26,206 nucleotides of DNA from Penium margaritaceum (GCA_023375785.1 SZWC01006725.1:66027-92232); one strand, 5' to 3'; positions 9,441-21,832 are shown, counted from the stretch's first letter. Notes: generated from the sequence alone by a model not told the origin. Made by a program: numbers and translations.

Positions 9441-12400
9441 ATGCCAGTTATAAACTAGAAATTACAAAGACCTTACAGAAGTAGTGGCACGGTGTGGCTA
9501 CCATGCACAATGACCAACCAAACTTGGCAAATGTCACTGACCATGACCAAGGAATTTCACTATGTGTGGTCCACGTTGATAACTCATAATACGAGTCAAA
9601 ATGGTCAGAGGGGGAAACAATGGTTTGGGGATACTAGTTACCAACTAGCATGGTTAAAGACCTTTAATATATAGGGGCATAGAGTGGCTACCATGCACAA
9701 TGACCATCCAAAGTAGGCATATGTCACTGACCATGACCAAAGATTTTCAATCTGGATGGTCAACGTTGACAGCTTGTAATACAAGTACAAATGGTCAGAG
9801 GGAGAAACAACGGTTTGGAAATACTTATGATCAACTGGAAAAAACAAAGACCTTCAATAAGTAGTGGCGCAGTGTGGCTACCATGCACAATGACCAACCA
9901 AAGTAGGCATATGTCACTGACCATGACCAAATGATTTCACTACGTGTGGTCCACGCTGACAGCCCATGATACAAGTCACAAATGGTCAGAGGGGGAAACA
10001 ATGGCTTGGAGATACTAGTTATCAAATAGCATGTACAAAGACCCTCAATACGTAGTGGCACAGTGTGGCTACAATGCACAATGACCATCCAAAGTAGGCA
10101 TATGTCACTGACCACGACCAAAGAATTTCACTATGGATGGTCAACTTTGACAGCTCATACTACGAGTCACAAATGGTCAGAGGGGGAAACAATGGTTTTG
10201 GGAATACTAATTATCAACTGGCAAGTAAAAGGACCTTCAATAAGTAGTGGCATGGTGAGGCTACCATGCACAATGACTAACCAAGGTAGCCACATGACAC
10301 TGACCATGACCAAAGAATCTCACTATGTTTGGTCAACTTGGATTACTCTTTATACGAGTCACAAATGTTTAGAGGGGGAAACAATGGTTTGGGAATACTA
10401 GGTATCCATTATCAAGTACAAATATCTTTTAAAAGTAGTGGCAAGGTGTGGCTACCATGCACAATGACCAACCAAAGTAGACATGTGTCACTGATCATGA
10501 GCAAAGAATTTTACTATGGGTGGTCAACGTTGACAACTCATAATACAAGTCACAAAAGGTCAGAGGGGGAAACAATGGTTTGGGAATACTAGTTATCAAA
10601 TAGCAATTACAAAGACCTCTAAGAAGTAGTGGTATGGTGTGGGTATCGTGCACAATGACCAACCAAAGTAGACATATGTCACTGACCATAACCTAAGTAT
10701 TTCACTACGTGTGGTCAACATTGACAAATCATAATGCGGGTGACAAATGGTCAGAGGGGGAGCAATGGTTTGGGAATACTATTTTTTTACTACCTAGTAC
10801 AAAGACCTTAAATGATTACTGGCATGATGTGGCTACCATGCACAATGACAAACCAAGTAGGCATATGTCAGTTACCATGACCAAAGAGTTTCACTGTGTG
10901 TGGCCAAAGTTGACAACTCATATTACGAGCCACAAATGGTCAGAGGGGAAAACAATGGCTTGGGAATACTAGTTATCAAATAGCAAGCACAAAGACGTTC
11001 AATAACTAGTGACTACGTGTGGTAACCATGCAAAATGACCAACCAAAGTAGGCATATGTCACTGACCATGACCAAAGAATTTCACTATGTATGGTAAACG
11101 TTGACAACTCTTTAACTGAGTCACAACTGGTCAGATTGGGAAACAGTGGTTTGGGAATACCGGTTATTGACAAGAAAGTACAAAGACTTTTAATAAGTAG
11201 TGGTACAGTGTGGCTACCATGTACAATGACCAACAAAAGTAGGCATATGTCACTTATCATGACCAAATAGTTTCACTATGTGTGGTCAACGTTGACAACT
11301 CTTAGAATAAGTCACAAATGGTCAAAGGGGGAAAAAATGGTTTGGGAATACTAGTTTTTGACTAGCAAGTACAAAGACCTTAAATAAGTATTGGCACGGT
11401 GTGGCTACCATGCACAACCACCAGCCAAAGTATGCATATGTCATTGACCAAGACCAAATAACTTCATTGTTTGTGTTCAACGATGAAAACTCATACTACA
11501 AGTTAAAAATGGTTGGGGGGGGGGGCAACGGTTAGTAAATACTATTTATCTACTAGCAAGGACAAAGACCATCGATAAGCAGTGGCCCGGCGTGACTACC
11601 ATGGACAATGACCAACCAAAGTAGGCACATGTCACTGACCATGGCCATAGAATTGCACTACGTGTGGTGAACGTTGACGACTCGTAATAAGTCACAAATG
11701 GTCAGAAGGGGAAACAATGTTTTTGAAATACTATTTATCGACTAGCAAGCAGAAGGACCTCCATTACGTAGTGGAACGGTGTGGATACCGTGCACAATGA
11801 CCAACCAAGGTAGGCATATGTCACTGACCACGTCCAGAACATTTCACTGTATATGGTCAACATTCACAACTCATGGTACAAGTCACAAATGGTCAGAGGG
11901 GGAAACTTTGGTTTGGTAATATCATTTATTGACTAGCAAGTACAAAACCCTTCAATAAGTATTGGCACAGTGTGACTACCATGCACAATGACCAACCAAA
12001 GCAGGCATATGTCACTGCCCATGACCAAATATGTTCACTAAGTGCGGTCAACGTTGACACCTCATAGTATGAGTCACAAATGGTCAGAGGGGACAAACAA
12101 TGGTTTGGGAGTACTAGTTATTGACTGGCAAGTACAAAGACTGTCAGTAAGTAGTGGCACGGCGTGGTTACCTTGCACAATGACCAACCAAAGTAGGCAT
12201 GTGTCACTGAACATGGCCAAAACATTTCACTATGTGTGTTCAACATTGAAAACTCATAATACGATTCACAAATGGTCAGAGGGGGAAATGATGGGTTTAT
12301 AATACTAGTTATTGACTAGCAAGTAAGAATACCTTCAATAAGTAGTGGTATGGTGTGGCTACCATGCACAATGACCAACCAAAGTAGGCATATGTCACTG

Positions 12401-12780
12401 ACCAAATAATTTCACAATGTGTGGTCAACATTGACAACTCATACAATGATTCACAAATGGTCATAGGGGGGAACAATGGTTTGAAAATACTAGTTCTCGA
12501 CTAGCAAGTAAAATCCTCTTAATAAGCAGTGGCACGGTGTGGCTACTATATACAATGACCAACCAAAGTAGGCATATGTCACATACTATGACTAAAGAAC
12601 TTCACCATGTGTGGTCAACGTTCACCACTCATAACACGGGTCACAAATGGTCAAAGGGGGGAAACAATGGTTTGGGAGTACTATATTCTGACTAAAAAGT
12701 ACAAAGATCCTCAATAAGTAGTGGTACCGTGTGGTTACCATGCACAATGACCAACCAAATGGGCATATGTCACTGACCAT

Positions 12781-13144
12781 GACTGACAAATTTGACTATG
12801 ATGGGTCAACGTTAAGAACTCATAATACGAGGTCACAAATGGTCAAACCTTTTTTGGGAATACAAGTAATGACTAGCAAGTACAACGACATTCATTTAGT
12901 AGTGGCACAAAGTGGCTACCATACACAATAACCAACCAAAGTAGAAATATGTCACTGACCATGACTGACAAATTTGACTATGATGGGTCAACGTTGAGAA
13001 CTCATAATACGAGGTCACAAATGGTCAAACCTTTTTTGGGAATACTAGTAATGACTAGCAAGTACAACGACATTCATTTAGTAGTGGTACAAAGTGGCTA
13101 CCATGCACAATAACCAACCAAAGTAGAAATACGTCACTGACCAT
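12781..13144 (-). repeat. Recent tandem duplication of a 182-bp monomer variant
   Basis: 12781-12962 and 12963-13144 are nearly identical, with about five substitutions in 182 bp. Both carry private changes, including CAAACCTTTTTTGGGAATAC and GACAAATTTGACTATGATGG. Divergence between ordinary neighbouring monomers is clearly higher, so this pair is young. It sits at the edge of the array next to the 20-bp satellite. Confidence 0.85.
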
Positions 13145-13208
13145 GACCAAAGAATTTCTCTATGCGTGCTCAACGCTGACAGCTCGTATTACAAGTCACA
13201 AATGGTCA

Positions 13209-15436
13209 AAGACATCTGGGGCAAGCCCAAGACAACTGGAACAAGCCCAAGACAACTGGAGCAAGGCCAAGACAACTGGAGCAAGCCCAACACAACTGGA
13301 GCAAGCCAAGATTATCTGGAGCCATTTCAAGACAACTGGAGCAAGCCCAAGACAACTGGATCAAGGCCAAGACAACTGTAGCAAGGCCAAGACAAATAAA
13401 GCAAGCCCAAGACTAATAGAGCAAGTTTAAGACGACTGGAGAAGGGCAAAGATAACTGGAGCAAGCCCACGACAACTGGAGCAAGCCCAAGAAAATTGGA
13501 GCAAGCCCAAGAAAACTAAAGCAAGCACAAGACAACTGGAGCAAGGCTATGAAAACTGGAGCAAGGCCAAGATAGCGCGAGCATGGCCAAGACAACTGGA
13601 GCAAGCCCAATACAACTGGAGCAAGCCAAAGAAAACTGGGGCGAGGCGAAGACAACTGGAGCAAGCCCAGGATAACTGGGGCAAGACCAAGACAACAGGA
13701 GCAAGCCCAAGACAACTGGAGCAAGCCCAAGACAACTGGAGCAAGCCCAAGACAACTGGAGCAAGCCCAGGATAACTGGGGCAAGACCAAGACAACAGGA
13801 GCAAGCCCAAGACAACTGGAGCAAGCCCAAGACAACTGGAGCAAGCCCAAGACAACTGGAGCAAGGCCAAGACAGCAAAAGCAAGGCCAAGACAAATGAA
13901 GCAAGCCCAAGAAATCTGGAGCAAGGCCAAGACAACTGGAGCAAGCGCAAGGCAACTAGAACAAGCCCAAGACAACTGGAGCAAGGCCAAGACAAAGGGA
14001 GCAAGCCCAAGACAACTGGGGCAAGCCCAAGACAACTGAAGTAAGGCCAAGACAAATGGAGCAAGGCCAAGACAACTGGAGTAAGGCCGTGACAGCTGAT
14101 GCAAGCCTAAGACAATTGGAGCAAGCCCAGTACAACTGGAGCGAGGCTAAGACAACTGATGCAAGCCCAAGACATTTGGAGCAAGGCCAAGACAACTGGA
14201 GCAAGCCCAAGACAACTGGATCAAGGCCAAGACAACCGGAGCAAGGCCAAGATAACTCCAAGAAGGCCAAGGCAACTGAGCAAGGCCAAGCCAACTAGAG
14301 CAAGGCCAATACAACTGGAGCAAGCCCAAGACAACTGGAGCAAGGCCAAGAAAATGGAGCAAGCCCAAGACAACTGGAGCAAGCCCAAGACAACTAGAGC
14401 AAGGCCACGACAACTGGAGCAAGGCTAAGACAATTGGAGCAAAGCCAACAGAACTGCAGCAAGCCCGAGACAACAGGGCCAGGCCCAAGACAATTGGAGC
14501 AAGGCCAAGTCTACTGGAGCAAGGCCAAGATAAGAGGAACAAGATCGAGACAACTGGAGCACGCCCAAGACAACTGAAGAAAGCCCAATACAACTGGATC
14601 AAGCACACGACAACTTGAGCATAGCCAAGACAACTGGTGCAAGCCTAAGACAACTGGAGCAAGCCCAAGACAACTGGAGCAAGCCCAATAGAACTGGAGC
14701 AAGCCCAAGAGAATTGGAGAAAGCCAAAGACAATTGGAGCAAGGCCAAGACAACAGGAGCAAGGGCATTACAACTAGAGCAAGGCCAAGAGAGCTGGAGC
14801 AAGCCCAAGACAACTAGAGCAAAGCCAAGACAACTGGACCAAGGCCAATAGAACTGACGCAAGCCCAATACAACTGGAGCAAGCCCAAGACAACTGGAGC
14901 AAGCCCAAGATAACTGGAGCAAGCCCAAGACAATTGGAGCAAGCCCAAGACAAGTAGAGCAAGGCCAGGACAACTAGAGCAAGCCCACGACAACTGGAGC
15001 AATCACAAGACAACTGGAGCAAGGCCAAGACAACTGGAGCAAGACCAAGACAACTGGAGCAAGGTCAAGACATCTGGAGCAAGCCAAAGACAACTGGTGC
15101 AAGGCCAAGACAACTGGAGCAAGCCCAAGACAACTAGAGCATGCCCAAGACAACTGAAGCAAGCCCAAGTCAACTGGAGGAAGGTCAAGACAACTAGAGC
15201 AAGCCTAGGACAATTGGAAGAAGGCCAAGACAGCTGGAGCAAGCCCACCAAAACTGGCGCAAGCCTAAGAAAACTGGAGCAAGGCAAAGACAAATGGAGC
15301 AAGTCCAAGACAACTCGAGCAAGTACAAGACAACTGAAGCAAGCCCAGTATGACTGGAGCAAGGCAAAGACAACTAGAGCAAGGCCAAGACAAATGGAGC
15401 AAGCCCAAGACAACTGGAGCACTGGAGCACTGGAGC
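13209..15436 (-). repeat. 20-bp satellite array, - orientation (about 110 copies)
   Basis: Head-to-tail GCAAGCCCAAGACAACTGGA units, the reverse complement of the 20-mer at 2745-3354. GCAAGGCC is the common alternative. Only a few register shifts are visible, for example around 14275-14281 and 14350. At its right end the array decays into a micro-repeat: ACTGGAGC three times in a row at 15413-15436. All frames on both strands are largely open by virtue of the repeat, so its long open frames are not called as genes. Confidence 0.95.
13661..13860 (-). repeat. Exact 100-bp tandem duplication within the 20-bp array
   Basis: 13661-13760 is identical to 13761-13860. Each copy is five 20-mers and includes the variants CCCAGGATAACTGGG and GACCAAGACAACAGGA. 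Surrounding units differ by several substitutions, so the duplication is recent relative to the array. Confidence 0.92.
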
Positions 15437-15689
15437 ACTTCGCTTCGTCACTCTCACTTCTCCGCGCATCTCCTCTTATCACATCAATGATGCACTCTCC
15501 TTGTCTGCATTCTCTTGCTACACTCCTGTCCATCTCATAACTCGACCTTGCTTCATGCAACATCCTTTTCCGTGCTTCTCGCTATGTCCTTGGCTTGCCT
15601 CAAGGCTCCGTGCTCCAGCTTTCCCTCTTTGACGCTTCTGCATACTGCATTGCTTCTACTTTCTTCTCCTCTCACTCTCTCAGTACCTG
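15437..15689. other. Unique pyrimidine-rich spacer, no gene recognised
   Basis: About 250 bp, rich in CT on the + strand (many TCTC, CTTCT and CACTCTC runs), between the minus 20-bp array and the 10-bp array. A minus-strand frame begins here (15563) and runs into the 20-bp array. Its first 45-50 residues, MLHEARSSYEMDRSVARECR and following, match nothing I recognise. A + frame at 15515-15697 is leucine/serine-rich low complexity. No RNA gene or promoter is apparent. Confidence 0.5.
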
Positions 15690-16552
15690 CTCGTTAAACT
15701 CCGTACAACTCCATGCAACTCCGTACAACTCTGTGAAACTATGTACAACTCTATCCAACTCCGTACAACTCCGTACAACTTGCTACAACTCTGTACAAAT
15801 CCATACAACTCTCTACATATCTGTACAACTTTGTACAAATCCGTACAGCTCCGTCAAACTCCGTACAGCTTCGTACAACTCCGTACAAATGTGTACAACT
15901 CTGAACAACTCTGTAGAAATGTGTACAAATCCGTAAAACTCCATGCAATTTTTCTAAACTCCTTACAATTCATTACAGCTTTGTACAACTCCGTACAACT
16001 CCAAAAACAATTTTACAACTTCATTCTACTCCGTATAACTCTGAACAGCTTCGTTCAACTCTGCAAAACGTGCTACATTTCTGTACAACTTCGTACATCT
16101 CCGTACCTCGTTGTACAACTCTGTACAGCTCTATACAATGTCATACAACTCTGTACTACTCAGTTCAACTCTGTACAACTCTATACAATCCCGTATAACT
16201 TCGTATAGCTCTGTACAACTCCATCCAACTCCGTACAACTCCGTCCAACTTTGTACAACTCCGTACAACTCTCTATAGCTCTGTACAACTCCGTACAGCT
16301 CCGTGCATCTCCATACAACTCTGTACAACTCCGTACAACTCTGTACAACTCCGTACAACTCCATACAACTCTGTACAGCTCCGTACAACTCCGTAAAACA
16401 CCGTACATCTCTTTAAAACTTGGTACAGCTCCGTACAACTCCGTAAAACTTAATACAACTCTGTACAAATGGCTACAACTACGTAGAAGTTTGTACTACT
16501 AAGTACAACTCTGTACTACTCCGCACAACTCAATTAAGCTCAATACAGCTCT
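15690..16552 (+). repeat. 10-bp satellite array (about 86 copies)
   Basis: Head-to-tail decamer close to CTCCGTACAA, with a frequent CTCTGTACAA variant. The register is kept for about 860 bp with mostly substitutions. Every decamer centres on the palindrome GTAC. Three decamers give 30 nt, so each frame reads a 10-residue cycle such as LRTTPYNSVQ on + and LYGVVRSCTE on -, and neither consensus contains stops. Open frames such as 15741-16208 are therefore not genes. The right end merges into the 20-bp satellite at CTCTGTTGTCTTGG. Confidence 0.95.
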
Positions 16553-17242
16553 GTTGTCTTGGCCTTGCTCCTGTTGTCTTGGGCTTGCTCCAGTTGCCTT
16601 GGCCTTGCTCCAGCTGTCTTGGGATTGCTTCAGTTGTCTTTGCCTTGCTCCAATTGTCTTGGGCTAGCTCCAGTTGTCTTGGGCTTGCTCCTGTTTTCTT
16701 TGCCTTACACCACTTGTCTTGGGCTTTCTCCAGATGTCTTGGCCTTGCTCCAGTTTTCTTGGGCTTACTCCAGTTGTCTTAGGCTGGATCAAGTTATCTT
16801 GGCCTTGCTCCAGATGTCTTGGCCTTGCTCCAGTTGTCTTTGGCCTTCCTCCAGTTGTCTTGTTAAAGCTCCAGTTGTCGTGTGATTGCTCTAGTTGTCT
16901 TGGACTTGCTCCAATTTCCTTGGGCTTGCTCGAGCTGTCTTGGACTTGCTACAGTTGTCTTGGGCTTGCCCCAGTTGTCTTGGGGTTGCTCCAGTTGTAT
17001 TGGGCTTGCTCCAGTTGTCTTGGCCTTGCTCCAGCTGTCTTGGCTTCGCTCCAGTTGGCTTTGGCTTGCTCAAACTGTCTTGGCCTTGCTCCAGTTGTCC
17101 TGGCCTTGCTCTGATTGTCTTGGCCTTGCTCCCGTTGTCTTGGGCTTGCTCCAGTTCTCTTGGAATTGCTCCAGGTCCCTTGTGCTTGCTCCAGTTTTCT
17201 TGGGCTTGTTCTAGTTATCTTGGGCTTGCTCCGGTTGTCTTG

Positions 17243-20200
17243 GCCATGCTCAAGTTGTCTTGTGCTTGCTGAAGTTGTCTTGGCCTAGCTCCACTTGTCT
17301 TGGACTTACTTCAGTTGTACTGGGCTTGCTCCAGTTCTCTTCGGCTTGTTCCAGTTGTCTTGGCCTTACTCCAGTTGTATTGGCTTGATCCAGTTGTCTT
17401 GGCCTTTCTCTAGTTATCTTTGCCTTGCTCCAGATGTATTTACCTTGCTCCAGTTGTCTTGGGCTTTTTCCAGTTGTCTTGGGCTTGCTCCATTTGTCTT
17501 GGCAGTAATCCAGTTGTCTTGGGCTTGCTCGAGTTGTCTTGGGCTTGCTCTAGATGTCTTGGCCTTGCTCCAGCTGTTTTGGGCTTGCTACAGTTGTCTT
17601 GGCTTGCTCCAGTTGTCTTGGCCTTGCTGTAGTTGTTTTGGGCTTGCTCCAGTTGTCTTGGGCTTGCTCCTTTTGTCTTGGACCTTCTTCAGTTATCCTT
17701 GGCTTGCTCCAGTTGTATTCGCCTGGCTCCAGTTATCGTGGGCTTGCTCTAGTTGTATTGGGATTGCTCCAGTTGTCTTGGATTTGCTTGAGCTATATTG
17801 GCCTTGCTCCAGTTGTCATAGCCTTGCTCCACTTGTGTTGTGCTTGCTCCAGTTTTCTTTGACTTGCTCCATTTTTCCTAGCCTTGCTCCAGTTGTCTTG
17901 TACTTGCTCCAGTTTTCTTGGGCTTCCTCCAGTTGTCTTGGCCTTGCTCTAGTTGTCTTGGGCATTCTGCAGTGGTCTTGGGCTCGCTCCAGTTGTCTTG
18001 GTCCTTCTCCAATTGTCTTGGTGTTACTCCAGTTTTCGTGGGCTTGCTCAAGTTGTCTTGGCCTTCCTCCAGTTGTCTTGGGATTGCTTCGGTTGTCTTG
18101 GCCTGGCTCCAATTGTCTTGGGATTGCTCCAGTTGTCTTGGGCTTGCTCAAGTTGTCTTGGCCTTGCACCAGTTGTATTGGGATTTCTCTAGATGTCTTG
18201 GCCTTGCTCCGATTGTCTTGGGCTTGCTCCAGTTGTCTTAGGCTTGATCCTGTTATCATGGCCTTGCTCCAGTTGTCTTGGCCTAGCTCCAGGTGTCTTG
18301 GCCTTGCTCCAGTTGTCTTGGGATAGCTCCAGTTGTCGTGGGATTGCTCCAGTTGTCTTGGACTTGCTCCAGTTGTCTTGGGCTTGCTTGAGTTTTCTTA
18401 AGCTTGCTCCAGTTGTCTTGGGCTTGCTCCAGTTGTCTCGGGGTTGCTCCAGTTGTATTGGGCTTGCTCCATTTGTCTTGGCCTTGCTCCACTTGTCCTT
18501 GCCTTGCTCCAGTTGTCTTGGGCTTGCTCCAGCTATCTTGTCCTTGCACCAGTTGTCCTGGCCTTGCTCCGATTGTCTTGGCCTTACTCCCGTTGTCTTG
18601 GGCTTGCTCCGGTTCTCTTGGGCTTGTTCTATTTATCTTGTGCTTGCTCCAGTTGTCTTGGGCTTGTTCCAGTTGCCTTGGGCTTGCTCCAGTTGTCTTT
18701 GCCATGCTGAAGTTGTCTTGTGCTTGCTCTAGTTGTCTTGGCCTAGCTCCACTTGTCTTGGGCTTGCTTTAGTTGTCTTGGGCTTGCTCCAGTTGTCTTG
18801 GGCTTGTTCTACTTGTCTTGGCCTTGCTCCAGTTGTCTTGGCTTGCTCCAATTGTCTTGGCCTTGCTCCAAATATCTTGGCCATGCTACAGTTGTATTGG
18901 CCTTGCTCCAGTTGTCTTGGGCTTGCTCAAGTTGTCTTAGGCTTGCTCCTGTTGGCTTGGCCTTGCTCCAGTTGTCTTGGGCTTGCTCCACTTGTCTTGG
19001 CTTGCTCCAGTTGTCTTCGCCTTGCTTTAGTTGTCTTGGGCTTGCCCCAGTTGTATTGGGCTTGCTCCTTATGTCTTGGACTTGCTCCAGTTATCATGGG
19101 CTTGCCTCACTTGTATTTGCCTTGCTCCAATTGTCTTGGGCTTGCTCCAGCTGTCTTGGGCTTGTTCCAGTTTTCTTTGCCTCGCTCGAGTTGTCTTAGC
19201 CTTGCTCCAGTTGTCATAGCCTTGCTCCAGTTGTCTTGTGCTTGCTCTAGTTTTATTGGGCTTGCTCCATTTGTCTTGGCCTTGCTCCAGTTGTCTTGGA
19301 CATGCTCCAGTTTTCTTGGGCTTGCTCCAGTTGTCTTGGCCTTGCTCCAGTTTTCTTGGACTTGCTGCAGTTGTCTTGGGCTTGCTCCAGTTGTCTCGGC
19401 CCTTCTCCAGTTGTCTTGGCCTTGCTCCAGATGTCTTTGACTTGCTCCAGTTGTCTTGGCCTTGCCCCAGTTGTCCTGGCCTTGATCCAGTTGTCTTGGG
19501 CTTGCTCCAGTTGTCCTGGACTTGCTCCAGTTTTCCTGGCCTTGCTCCAGTTGTCTTGGCCTTGCTCTAGTTGTCTTGGGCTTGCTCCAGTTATCTTGTG
19601 CTTGATCTAGTTGTCCTAGCATTGCTCCAGTTGTCTTGGACTTGCTCCAACTTTCGTGGCCTTACTCCAGTTGTCTTAGGCTTGCTCCAGTTGTCTTGGG
19701 CTTGCTCCTGTTGTCTTGGCCTTGTACCTGTTGTCTCTGGCTTGCTTTAGTAGTCTTGGCCTTGTTCCATTTGTCTTGGGCTTGCTCCAGATGTCTTGGC
19801 CTTGCTCGAGTTGTCCTGGGCTTGTTTTAGTTGTCTTGGGCTTGCTCCAATTGTGTTGGCCTTGCTCCAGTTGTCTTTTGCTTGCTCCAGTTGTCTTGGC
19901 CTTCATCCATTTGTCTTCGGCTTGCTCCAGTTGTATTTTTCTTGCTCCAGTTGTCCCGGCCTTGCTCCAGTTGTCTTGGCCTTACACCACTTTTCTTGGC
20001 CTTGATCCAGTTGTTTTGATCTTGTTCCCACTGTATTGGGATTGCTCCAGTTTTCTTGGCCTTGCTCCAGTTGTCTCGGGCTTGCTCCAGATGTCTTGGC
20101 CTTGCTCAAGTTGTCTTGGGCTTCCTCCAGTTGGCTTGGGTTTGATCCAGTTATCTTGGGCTTGCTCTAGTTGTCTTGGCCTTGCTCCAGTTGTATTTGC

Positions 20201-21832
20201 CTTGCTCCAGTTATATTGATCTTGCTCCAGTTGTCTTGGACTTTCTCTAGTTGTCTTGGGCTTGCTCCAGTTGTCTTTGCCTTACTCTACTTATATTGGG
20301 CTTTCCCCAGTTGTCTTGGGCTTGATCCAGATGTCTTGGCCTTGCTCCAGTTGTCTTGGGCTTGCTCCAATTTTCTTGGCCTTGCTCCAGTTGTCTTGGG
20401 CTTGCTTCAGTTGTCTTGGCCTTGCTCCAGTTTTCTTGGGCTTGCTCCAGTTGTCTTGGGCTTTCTCCAGTTGTCTTGGCCTTGCACTAGTTGTATTGGG
20501 CTTGCTCCAGATGTCTTGGCCTTGCTCTTGTTGTCTTGGACTTGCTCTAGTTGTCTTGGGCTTCATCCAGTTGTCTTGGCCTTGCTCTAGTTGTCTTGGC
20601 CTTGCTCCAGCTGTCTTGGCCTTGCTCCAGTTGTCTTGTGATTGCTCTAGTTGTCGTGGGCTTGCTCCAGATGTCTTGGCCTTGTTCCTGTTGTCTTGGT
20701 TTCGCTCCAGTTGTCTTGGGCTTGATCGAGTTGTCTTGGCCTTGCTCCTATCATCTTTGGCTTGCTTCAGTTATCTTGGCCTTGCTCCAGTTGTCTTTGG
20801 CTTGCTCCAGTTGTCTTGGGCTTGATCTAGTTGTCTTGTCCTTGCTCAAGTTGTATTGGACTTTCTCCAGTTTTCTTGGCCTTGCTCCAGTTAACTTGTG
20901 ATTGCTCTAGTTGTCTTGGCCTTGCTCCAGTTGTCTTGGTCTTGCTCCAAATGCATTCGGCTTGTTCCGGTTGTCTTGGGCTTGTTCCAGTTGTCTTGGG
21001 CTTGCTTTAGTTATATTGGACTTGCTCGAGATGTCTTGGCCTTGCTCCAGTTGCCTTGGTTTTGCTCCAGTTGTCTTGGGCTTGCTCCAGCTGTATTTTC
21101 CTTCCTCCAGTTGTCTTGGCCTTGCCCGCAATGTCTTGACCTTGATCCAGTTGTCTTGGGCTTGCTCCATTTCTCTTGGGCTTGCTCTAGTTCTTTTGGG
21201 CTTGCTCGCGTTCTCTTGGGCTTGCTCAAGTTGTCTTGGGCTTGCTCCAGTTGTCTTGGCCATGCTCATGCTATCGTGTGCTTCCTCAAGTTGTCTTGGC
21301 CGAGCTCCAGTTGTCTTGAGCTTGCTCTGGTTGTCTTGGCCTTGCTCCAGTTGTCTTGGGCTTTCTTTGGCTGTCTTGGCCTTGCTCCAGTTGTCATGGG
21401 CTTGCTTCAGCTGTCTTGATCTTGCTCCAAATGTCTTGGCCTTGCTCCAGTTGTCTTGGCCTTGCTCCAGATCTTGTGGGCTTACTCCAGTTGTCTTGGG
21501 CTTGCTCCATTCGTCTTGGCCTTGCCACAGTCGTCTTGGGCTTGCTCCTGTTGTCTTGGGCTTGCTCCAGTTTTCTTGGCCTTTCTCCATCTATCTTGGG
21601 CTTACTCCAGTTGTCTCGGCCTTGCTCCCATTGTCTTGGCCTTGCTCCAATTGTCTTGGGCTTGCTCCAATTGTCTTGGGCTTGCTCCTGTTGTCTTGGT
21701 CTTCCTCCAGTTATCATCGGCTTGCTCTTGTTGTACTCGCCTCCCTCCAGTTGTCTTGGGTTTGATCCACTTGTCTTGGGCTTGCTCCAGTTGTCTTGGC
21801 ATTGCTCAAGTTGTCTTCCAGTTGTCATAGCC
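17243..21832 (+). repeat. Higher-order repeat marks inside the 20-bp array
   Basis: Rare variant units recur in the same order. A mark around GCCATGCT, followed by CTTGTGCTT or CGTGTGCTT, occurs at 17243, 18701 and 21259. A second mark, GTTGTCATAGCC, occurs at 17812, 19210 and 21821, which is 569, 509 and 562 bp after the first. This indicates amplification of blocks of roughly 1.4 kb (1458 bp between the first two copies, 2558 bp to the third) in addition to single-unit slippage. A fourth copy of the second mark, at 22641-22652, closes the array. Confidence 0.7.

Larger units (their letters stand above)
6105..13208 (-). repeat. 191-bp satellite array, - orientation (about 37 copies)
   Basis: The longest block in the window on one strand of this satellite. 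Almost every monomer keeps the block around GGCTACCATGCACAATGACC, ACCAAAGTAGGCATATGTCA and CTGACCATGACCAAAG. Perfect dyads GTCAACGTTGAC occur at, for example, 7282-7293, 7662-7673 and 10523-10534. Variation is mostly substitutions and small indels. Recurrent open frames of 60-120 codons on both strands are by-products of the repeat (191 is not a multiple of 3) and have no domain. The right end falls in GGTCAAAGACATCTGG, where the 20-bp satellite begins. Confidence 0.93.

Noticed and set aside
11515..11525. Run of 11 G, possible quadruplex
   Set aside because: A single G run in one monomer, an expansion of the usual purine stretch. It lacks the four spaced runs of a classical quadruplex.
15003..15563. 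186-codon - frame with a non-repetitive start in the spacer
   Set aside because: Only the first 45-50 residues are outside the array, they match no family I know, and the rest is 20-mer translation.
15741..16208. 155-codon frame with YNSVQLRTT repeats in the 10-bp array
   Set aside because: A decamer read in any frame gives a 10-residue cycle without stops. Overlapping frames on both strands are equally open.
17295..18326. 343-codon + frame of hydrophobic LSWACSSCLGLAPVVL repeats, looking like a membrane repeat protein
   Set aside because: The 20-bp consensus has no stops in any of six frames, so long frames appear everywhere in the array on both strands. For a 20-mer this happens by chance reasonably often (roughly 15% for both strands). 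No start context, domain or codon signal singles this one out.
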